In this document: positions 7,162 to 12,797 of the stretch, in pieces
Layout: each line of letters begins with the position of its first letter
Numbering within the stretch: the stretch's first letter is position 1
Made by a program: the position numbers and the translations under genes
From: an uncultured cyanobacterium
Lineage (GTDB): Bacteria; Cyanobacteriota; Cyanobacteriia; PCC-6307; Cyanobiaceae
Length of the DNA stretch: 12,797 nucleotides
Direction: 5' to 3'
NCBI GenBank assembly: GCA_903928835.1
Contig: CAIYSK010000104.1
Span: forward strand, 1 to 12,797
The notes under the pieces: generated by a model
Database searches by the model: none
What the model was told of the DNA's origin: nothing
Seen by the model: only the letters and a program-made list of their open reading frames with translations

Positions 7162-7308
7162 CGGATTTGGTGACCTGTAAAGGATCCTAAATAATTATTC
7201 CGCAACTTTCCTTCCCGGGTGAACGGTCTAGCGTCCGGCCCCCAGCGTGGCGCTGGTGATTGGGTGGAACTAGCGTAGGAAAGCCCAGTTTGAGCCTGCG
7301 TTTTCGCC
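7162..7308. promoter_or_regulatory. Divergent intergenic region with two inverted repeats, likely promoters for pgi and the secreted-protein gene
   Basis: This is the largest non-coding gap (147 bp). It holds a perfect AT-rich palindrome AATAATTATT (7190-7199), which lies where a -10 region for the minus-strand gene could be, with TATTTA overlapping its edge. It also holds a perfect short hairpin CCAGCG-TGG-CGCTGG (7242-7256), about 50 bp upstream of pgi. TAGGAAAG at 7275-7282 resembles a ribosome-binding sequence but is too far from the pgi ATG, and an in-frame TGA at 7291 blocks any earlier pgi start. No tRNA or known small RNA was recognised. Confidence 0.4.
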
Positions 7309-8904
7309 ATGGTTGCCGATTTCGATGCCTCAAGTCCGGCAAACCAATGGCAGCGCTTTTGCCAGATGCTTTGGCATCACGAGGATCTCGGTTTTTGGCT
7401 GGATGTCAGCCGGATGGCCGTAGGCCAACAGGAGCTCGATGGCCTAGCCCCCAGGTTCGATGCAGCCTTTGCTGCGATGGCAGCCCTCGAAGCCGGGTCC
7501 ATCGCCAACGCTGATGAAGGGCGTCAGGTGGGCCATTACTGGTTGCGGTGCCCTGAACTTGCCCCAGATCCCACTACGACGGCCCACATCTCCGCAGAGA
7601 TTGACCGAATCGAGGCATTTGCCCAGGAGGTTTGCAGTGGCACGGTTCAAACACCTTCAGGCCAGGCGTTTACCGACGTGCTTTGGATTGGGATCGGGGG
7701 ATCGGGTTTGGGGCCGCTGTTGATGATCCGGGCCCTGCAGGCCAAGGGCCAGGGCCTTCCCTTCCATTTTTTCGACAACGTTGATCCCCAGGGCTTGAGC
7801 CGCACCCTGGCGGAGTTGGGGGGGCGCCTCGCCACCACCCTGGTGATTGTGGTGAGCAAATCCGGCGGCACGCCAGAACCCCACATCGGCATGAACCAAG
7901 CCCGCCAGCGCCTGGAGTCCGCAGGGGGCCATTGGAGCAAGCAAGCCGTGGCGGTGACCCTGCTGGGCAGCAAGCTCGATCAACAGGCTGAAGCGGAAGG
8001 CTGGTTAAGCCGCTTCGACATGTTCGATTGGGTGGGAGGCCGCACCAGCATCACCAGTGCCGTGGGCCTACTACCCGGGGCATTAATCGGCGCCGATATC
8101 CGGGCCTTTCTTGACGGCGCCGCCGTGATGGACCAAGCCACCCGACTCCCCGATCTCACCGCAAATCCTGCTGCCCTGATGGCAGCGGCCTGGTATGTGG
8201 CAGGCCATGGCAAAGGACAACGGGACATGGTGGTGCTTCCCTACCGCGACCGGCTGGAGGTGTTCAGTCGCTATCTCCAGCAATTGGTGATGGAGAGCTT
8301 GGGTAAGAAGTTGGATCGTTCTGGGCAAGTGGTACATCAAGGGATTGCGGTCTATGGCAACAAGGGTTCCACCGATCAGCACGCCTACGTGCAGCAACTG
8401 CGGGATGGCGTTGACAACTTCTTTGTCACATTCATCGAAGCCCTCGATGACCCCACAGATATTGCCGCCATCGATGGGGCCTGGCCCGGCGACTACCTCG
8501 ACGGCTTCCTGCAGGGCACTCGGTCGGCGTTGATGGAAGGGGGGCGCCAAAGCATGACCATCTCCCTGCGTCGGTTCGATGCCCGCAGCCTGGGCGCCCT
8601 GGTGGCCTTGTTTGAGCGGGCCGTGGGCCTCTACGGCGAGCTGGTGAACGTGAATGCTTACCACCAGCCCGGCGTGGAAGCCGGTAAAGCTGCAGCCGCT
8701 GAAATTTTGGATCTGCAGAAACGTATCGAAACTGTCCTGGCTGATGGCCAGCCTCGCAGTGTTGAGGCCTTACAACAGGCCACGGGCAGCACCGGCGCCG
8801 AAGCCGTGTTCTGGATCCTGCGCCACCTGTGCATGAATAACCGTGGCTACGGCGCCAACGGTGATTGGGGTAGGCCCGCCGAACTCCTGTTCCACCGGAC
8901 CTAG
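7309..8904 (+). CDS. pgi: Glucose-6-phosphate isomerase
   Basis: Pgi interconverts glucose 6-phosphate and fructose 6-phosphate, linking photosynthetic carbon, glycogen metabolism and the oxidative pentose phosphate route. The 531-residue product has two SIS sugar-isomerase domains. Visible motifs are [11 protein letters not shown] (126-136), phosphate-binding SKSGGTPEP (183-191), [11 protein letters not shown] (243-253), VMESLGKK with the catalytic glutamate (E329), [11 protein letters not shown] with H358, and [12 protein letters not shown] ending in the catalytic lysine (K460). All key residues are intact. ATG 7309 is the first possible start after an in-frame TGA at 7291. No Shine-Dalgarno is seen. 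The TAG stop overlaps the complementary leuS stop by 3 bases within CTAG. It stands alone on plus, between two minus-strand genes. Confidence 0.97.
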   Translation: MVADFDASSPANQWQRFCQMLWHHEDLGFWLDVSRMAVGQQELDGLAPRFDAAFAAMAALEAGSIANADEGRQVGHYWLRCPELAPDPTTTAHISAEIDRIEAFAQEVCSGTVQTPSGQAFTDVLWIGIGGSGLGPLLMIRALQAKGQGLPFHFFDNVDPQGLSRTLAELGGRLATTLVIVVSKSGGTPEPHIGMNQARQRLESAGGHWSKQAVAVTLLGSKLDQQAEAEGWLSRFDMFDWVGGRTSITSAVGLLPGALIGADIRAFLDGAAVMDQATRLPDLTANPAALMAAAWYVAGHGKGQRDMVVLPYRDRLEVFSRYLQQLVMESLGKKLDRSGQVVHQGIAVYGNKGSTDQHAYVQQLRDGVDNFFVTFIEALDDPTDIAAIDGAWPGDYLDGFLQGTRSALMEGGRQSMTISLRRFDARSLGALVALFERAVGLYGELVNVNAYHQPGVEAGKAAAAEILDLQKRIETVLADGQPRSVEALQQATGSTGAEAVFWILRHLCMNNRGYGANGDWGRPAELLFHRT

Positions 8905-11522
8905 GGAACGAGGTTCACCAGTTTTCCAGGTACCACGATGACGCGGCTGGGCGCCTTGCCTTCCAACCATTTAGCCGCCACCTCACTCTGCAAAGCCAAC
9001 CGTTCCAAGGCGGCTTTGTCGGCGCTGGCTGGCACCATCAAACTGCCGCGCACCTTCCCCTTGATTTGAATCACAAGCTCAATGGTGTCCCGCACAAGCG
9101 CCTGGGGATCTGCCATCGGCCAACGCTGGCTGTGGACCCCAGTTGGGCCAGCGAGTTTGAGCCAAAGCTCTTCGGCCAAGTGGGGGGCAAAGGGTGCGAG
9201 CAAAACCAGCAAGGTATGGACTGCTTCTGTGGCAATGCCATCACCAGAGGCTTCAAGGTGCTCGGCCATGGCGTTGCTGAGTTTCATCAACTCAGAAACA
9301 GCCGTGTTGAATTGATAGTCGCCCTCAAGATCTTCACTGATGGCGGTAATAGCCGTGTGCACCGCCCGCCTCAGCTGTTGTTCGTTGGAATTGAGCTGCT
9401 GCAGGCTTTCTGGGCTGGGCACGTTTGAACCTGGGGAGGCGAGGGAGACCCCTCTCGTATGAACAGCGTCGATCAACCGCCAGATGCGTTGGAGGAACCG
9501 GTATTGCCCTTCCACATCGGCGTCATCCCATTCCAGATCCTTTTCAGGCGGAGCCTTGAAAAGAATGAACATCCGCGCCGTGTCGGCGCCGTATTGGTCG
9601 ATCACAACAGACGGATCCACTCCGTTGTATTTCGACTTCGACATCTTTTCGTAGAAGGTGTCGAGGGGATCGCCGCTGATGGGATCCCGCGGATCGCTGG
9701 AATCCGCTACATCGGCTGGGGCGACGTACTTTCCGGTGGAGGGATTTTTATAGGTGATTGCTTGCACCATGCCTTGGGTCAAAAGACGACTGAAGGGTTC
9801 ATCGAAACCGAGCAGGCCTCGATCGCGCAGGGCTTTGGTGAAGAAGCGGGCATAGAGCAGGTGCAGAATGGCGTGCTCAATTCCACCCACGTATTGGTCA
9901 ACAGGTAGCCAGCGATCCACACAATCACGGCTAAACGGCAGCGAGGTATTTTTGGGGTCGCTATAGCGAAGGAAATACCAGCTGGAACACATAAAGGTGT
10001 CCATGGTGTCGGTTTCCCGTTTCGCTGGGGTGCCGCAACAGGGGCAAACAACCGCGACCCAGTCGTCCAGTTGGGCCAGGGGTGATGCCCCTTTACCGCT
10101 GAAAGCCACGTTGCGGGGTAACTCCACGGGGAGTTGTTCTTCTGGAACCGGAACCACACCGCAGCTCGGGCAGTGGATCACAGGAATGGGGCAACCCCAA
10201 TAGCGCTGCCTCGAGATCAACCAATCCCGCAGCCGGTATTGCACCGTTTGATTGCCCCAGCCATCGGCTTCAGCAGCTGCGGTGATGGCGGTCTTGGCGG
10301 CGGCGCTGGTAAGGCCATCAAAAGGACCGGAATGGATCAAGACCCCTGGCTCAGTCCAGGCCGAACCCTCGAAGGCATGCTCATCGGCTCCTTCCGGAAT
10401 GATCACCTGCTGAACAGGCAACTCGTATTGGCGGGCGAATTGGAAATCCCGTTGGTCGTGGGCAGGCACACCCATCACCGCCCCGGTGCCGTAGTCGGCG
10501 AGGACGTAATCGGCGATCCAAAGGGGGATGGGGTTGCCAGTGGCCGGATTCAGAACCTCGACGCCGAGGGGCACCCCCCGTTTGGGGCGATCATCCGCCG
10601 TGCGTTCCAGCTCACTTTGGCGGCTCACCAGGTCGCAGAAGGCTTCCACCGCAATCTGTTGATCGGCCCTGGTGAGACTGGCTACCAGAGGGTGTTCAGG
10701 GGCGAGAACCACATAACTGGCACCGAAAACGGTGTCGGCCCTGGTGGTGAAGACCTGGATCACCTGGTCGGTGGCCTGGCCGGAGCCATCCAGCACCGCA
10801 AAGTTGAGTTCGGCCCCGGTAGAACGACCAATCCAATTGGCCTGCATGGTGCGCACCCGCTCGGGCCAGCCCGTCAATTTGGGCAGGTCTTCCAGTAGGG
10901 CATCGGCATAGGCCGTGATCTTGAGGAACCACTGGCGCAATTTGCGCTTTTCCACCAGGGCGCCCGAGCGCCAGGAGCGTCCTTCGCCATCCACCTGTTC
11001 ATTGGCGAGAACGGTCTGGTCGATGGGATCCCAGTTCACCGTGGCGTCGCTCTGGTACGCCAGGCCCCCATCCAGAAACTGCAGGAAGATCCACTGGGTC
11101 CAGCGGTAGTAATCGCTGTGGCAGGTGGCGACTTCGCGGTCCCAATCAATGGAGAGGCCCAGCTTCTTCAACTGGGACCGCATGGAGGCAATGTTTTGGT
11201 CAGTCCAATTGCCCGGATCCACGCCCCGTTCAATAGCCGCATTTTCCGCTGGCAACCCAAAGGCATCCCAGCCCATCGGATGGAGCACCTGCTTGCCGCG
11301 CATGCGGGCCACCCGGGCGATCACATCGGTGATCACGTAATTGCGGACATGGCCCATGTGCAAGTTCCCCGATGGATAGGGGAACATCGAGAGGGCGTAG
11401 TAGGTCTCTCCAGGTTCTGCAGGGGTTGGGGGCCCTGGGGTCCCATGGGATTGCTGGCTATCCCAGTGCTCCTGCCAACGTTGTTCGATGGCTTGGGGCT
11501 CGTATCTGGACGCGTCGCTCAC
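8901..11522 (-). CDS. leuS: Leucyl-tRNA synthetase
   Basis: This class I synthetase charges leucine onto tRNA-Leu. The 873-residue protein has the normal bacterial length. Domain order: HMGH signature at 55-58; Rossmann core including [16 protein letters not shown] (81-96); CP1 editing domain with [11 protein letters not shown] (259-269) and [16 protein letters not shown] (344-359); zinc-binding pairs CPSC (451-454) and CPCC (493-496); KMSKS (626-630); anticodon-binding helices; and a C-terminal domain with [10 protein letters not shown]. All catalytic signatures are present. The start is GTG at 11522, giving [17 protein letters not shown], where the conserved Y-x-P-x-x-I-E-x-x-W begins at once. 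The gene lies 88 bp downstream of hfq on the same strand and may be cotranscribed with it. Its stop interlocks with that of pgi. Confidence 0.98.
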   Translation of the reverse strand: MSDASRYEPQAIEQRWQEHWDSQQSHGTPGPPTPAEPGETYYALSMFPYPSGNLHMGHVRNYVITDVIARVARMRGKQVLHPMGWDAFGLPAENAAIERGVDPGNWTDQNIASMRSQLKKLGLSIDWDREVATCHSDYYRWTQWIFLQFLDGGLAYQSDATVNWDPIDQTVLANEQVDGEGRSWRSGALVEKRKLRQWFLKITAYADALLEDLPKLTGWPERVRTMQANWIGRSTGAELNFAVLDGSGQATDQVIQVFTTRADTVFGASYVVLAPEHPLVASLTRADQQIAVEAFCDLVSRQSELERTADDRPKRGVPLGVEVLNPATGNPIPLWIADYVLADYGTGAVMGVPAHDQRDFQFARQYELPVQQVIIPEGADEHAFEGSAWTEPGVLIHSGPFDGLTSAAAKTAITAAAEADGWGNQTVQYRLRDWLISRQRYWGCPIPVIHCPSCGVVPVPEEQLPVELPRNVAFSGKGASPLAQLDDWVAVVCPCCGTPAKRETDTMDTFMCSSWYFLRYSDPKNTSLPFSRDCVDRWLPVDQYVGGIEHAILHLLYARFFTKALRDRGLLGFDEPFSRLLTQGMVQAITYKNPSTGKYVAPADVADSSDPRDPISGDPLDTFYEKMSKSKYNGVDPSVVIDQYGADTARMFILFKAPPEKDLEWDDADVEGQYRFLQRIWRLIDAVHTRGVSLASPGSNVPSPESLQQLNSNEQQLRRAVHTAITAISEDLEGDYQFNTAVSELMKLSNAMAEHLEASGDGIATEAVHTLLVLLAPFAPHLAEELWLKLAGPTGVHSQRWPMADPQALVRDTIELVIQIKGKVRGSLMVPASADKAALERLALQSEVAAKWLEGKAPSRVIVVPGKLVNLVP

Positions 11523-11610
11523 TGCAGGCTCTCAAGGGCCGGCCCCGCCAGTCAGGCCGATGGTTTGGTTGTGATCGTGCCACAGAAGGTTGCGCCGGTT
11601 GGGCCTGCCT
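11523..11610 (-). other. hfq-leuS spacer with GGGCCGGCCC palindrome
   Basis: The 88-bp spacer between the hfq stop and the leuS start contains a perfect 10-bp GC palindrome at 11536-11545, close upstream of the leuS GTG. I see no U-tract terminator, no ORF and no recognised riboregulator. The spacer may hold the leuS promoter or simply join a bicistronic hfq-leuS mRNA. Confidence 0.35.
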
Positions 11611-11850
11611 TCAGAGCAGGGGCCGAATCACCGAGGCACTGGAGCGCCGTATCAAGGTGAGCGGACGACCTTGACCCGGATTCAGGGCCAGATAATCCGT
11701 GTCTTGCCATTGGATGGTGCCTTCGAGTTCGCTGTTGCCCAGCACCTGAATGGAAACGGGGGTTTGGCTCCGAATCAGATCTTGGAGATGGCGGGTACTG
11801 GGCTGGTCGGTATCGAGGGCAGGGGGACGCCGCTCAAAAAAGCTCTGCAT
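11611..11850 (-). CDS. hfq: Cyanobacterial-type Hfq (Sm-like protein)
   Basis: This is a 79-residue Sm-fold protein. Residues 19-77 match the cyanobacterial Hfq pattern: helix TRHLQDLIRSQTPVSIQVL, Sm1 strand region ELEGTIQWQDTDYLAL (41-56), and Sm2-like TLIRRSSASVIRP (65-77). As in cyanobacterial Hfq generally, the E. coli YKHA motif that lines the proximal RNA site is absent, replaced here by IRRSSAS. In Synechocystis, Hfq works with the type IV pilus ATPase PilB1 and affects motility and RNA levels (literature knowledge). The first 18 residues (MQSFFERRPPALDTDQPS) are longer than in short homologues. Neighbours support the call: hfq beside dapF is, as I recall, common in cyanobacteria. It is divergent from dapF with 32 bp between starts and lies upstream of leuS. 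Confidence 0.9.
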   Translation of the reverse strand: MQSFFERRPPALDTDQPSTRHLQDLIRSQTPVSIQVLGNSELEGTIQWQDTDYLALNPGQGRPLTLIRRSSASVIRPLL

Positions 11851-11882
11851 AGGATTCGACCACCGATTGATTGCGCCCCATC

Positions 11883-12797
11883 GTGCTGCAGTTCAGTAAA
11901 TACCAAGGCCTGGGCAACGATTTCCTGATGCTCGATGGCCGCGATGCAACCAGCACCGCGTTCTGTTTTGAGCTCACGCCTGGGCGGATTCAGCGCCTCT
12001 GTGACAGGCGCTTTGGCGTGGGCGGCGATGGGGTGATTCTGGCCTTGCCCCCCAGGGAAGGGGGAGAACTGCGCATGCGGATTTTCAACGCCGATGGCAC
12101 GGAGCCAGAAATGTGTGGCAACGGTATTCGTTGCCTGGCCAGGTTTTTGGCTGACAGCGATGGGGATCAACCGGGGCGGGAGTGGCAGATTGAAACCCTG
12201 GCCGGGACCATCGTTCCTGGGCTGGAAGCTGGGGGTGCCATCAGGGTGGACATGGGCCCTCCCTTTTTGGAGCCTGCCAGCGTGCCGACCACCCTGGAGA
12301 TTGGCGAGTCAGCCATCCCCCAGGGGGAACTGGCGGTGGATGGTGAGATCTTTTTTGTGGGCGCCGCAGGCATGGGAAACCCCCATGTGGTGATCCCTGT
12401 AGCGGATGTGCAGGCCATTGATCTGGAGCGCTTTGGATCAGCGCTAGAAGTGCATCCGGCCTTCCCGGCCAAGACCAACGTGCACTTTGTCCAAGCCTTG
12501 AACCCCCGCCACCTGGTGATGCGGGTGTGGGAACGGGGGGCCGGGCCCACCCTGGCCTGCGGGACGGGTGCTTGCGCCACCTTGGTGGTGTGCCACAGCC
12601 TGGGCATCGCCGATCGTCAGGCCCGGCTGGACCTGCCCGGCGGACCGCTCGAGATTGCCTGGGATGCAGCCACGGGCCACGTGTTCATGACAGGCCCTGC
12701 AGAGGCGGTTTTTGATGGGGTGATCACCCCTGACGTGTGGGGCGACGAAGATCTCGCAGTAGAGCTTGATGCGCCGTTGGATGGGCCTGGGGCAGCA
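11883..12797 (+). CDS. dapF: Diaminopimelate epimerase, 3' end beyond window
   Basis: DapF converts LL- to meso-diaminopimelate, the direct precursor of lysine and of the peptidoglycan cross-link residue. The frame is open from 11871 to the right edge; GTG 11883 gives MLQFSKYQGLGNDFL, matching the usual N-terminus (F-x-K-Y-x-G-L-G-N-D-F). TTG 11871 is a possible earlier start, but there is a TGA just before it. Both catalytic cysteines are present, in EMCGNGIRC (about residue 78) and ACGTGACATLVV (about residue 226). GDGVILA, NADGTEPE and GNPHVVIPV are also visible. The sequence extends about 305 codons without a stop, somewhat past the usual 275-285, so a short acidic, proline-containing C-terminal tail follows the second domain. 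It is divergent from hfq with 32 bp between starts. Confidence 0.96.
   Translation, partial: MLQFSKYQGLGNDFLMLDGRDATSTAFCFELTPGRIQRLCDRRFGVGGDGVILALPPREGGELRMRIFNADGTEPEMCGNGIRCLARFLADSDGDQPGREWQIETLAGTIVPGLEAGGAIRVDMGPPFLEPASVPTTLEIGESAIPQGELAVDGEIFFVGAAGMGNPHVVIPVADVQAIDLERFGSALEVHPAFPAKTNVHFVQALNPRHLVMRVWERGAGPTLACGTGACATLVVCHSLGIADRQARLDLPGGPLEIAWDAATGHVFMTGPAEAVFDGVITPDVWGDEDLAVELDAPLDGPGAA

Noticed and set aside
10134..10898. Plus-strand open frame of 254 codons inside leuS
   Set aside because: It is antisense to the highly conserved LeuS editing region and encodes no recognisable family.
11871..11882. TTG 11871 as the dapF start
   Set aside because: GTG 11883 gives the conserved N-terminus directly. 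The four extra residues have no support, though they cannot be excluded.
1..12797. tRNA, rRNA, CRISPR, insertion sequence, phage or defence genes
   Set aside because: All gaps are 147 bp or shorter and show no cloverleaf, spaced repeats, terminal inverted repeats or transposase-like frames. The genes are housekeeping or small conserved families.

Overview
The window looks like a compact chromosomal segment of a picocyanobacterium of the Synechococcus/Cyanobium type. This rests on a cyanobacterial-type Hfq beside dapF, a Ycf35/DUF1257-like gene, a RibBA with the cyanobacterial C-terminal extension, GC-rich coding sequence, very short intergenic gaps and frequent GTG/TTG starts without clear Shine-Dalgarno sequences. 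I assigned families by reading the translations. No database search was possible.

Layout, left to right: (1) ribBA (riboflavin synthesis) on the minus strand runs off the left edge. Its last visible part is not RibBA-like but the core of a cyclophilin, joined in frame. (2) argC (arginine) on plus diverges from ribBA across a short gap with a perfect CTTTATAAAG palindrome. (3) purN (purines) on minus meets argC tail to tail with overlapping stop codons. (4) A probable plus-strand operon follows: DUF1257/Ycf35-like, an M61 peptidase with PDZ domain, and a membrane-anchored Amidase_2 protein whose start overlaps the peptidase stop. (5) A secreted, lysozyme-fold-like protein on minus converges on the amidase. 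(6) pgi (glycolysis/gluconeogenesis) on plus follows the largest intergenic gap, 147 bp. (7) leuS on minus overlaps the pgi stop; hfq on minus lies upstream of leuS. (8) dapF (lysine and peptidoglycan precursor) on plus diverges from hfq and runs off the right edge.

Most genes are housekeeping. The cell-wall theme (amidase, lysozyme-like protein, dapF) is the only functional thread linking several of them. I see no tRNA, rRNA, CRISPR array, insertion sequence or phage gene, and no convincing undescribed multi-gene system. The observation most worth checking is the in-frame RibBA-cyclophilin junction, which is either a real deletion fusion or an assembly/sequence chimera. The poorly characterised secreted protein at 6367-7161 and the divergent Hfq come next.
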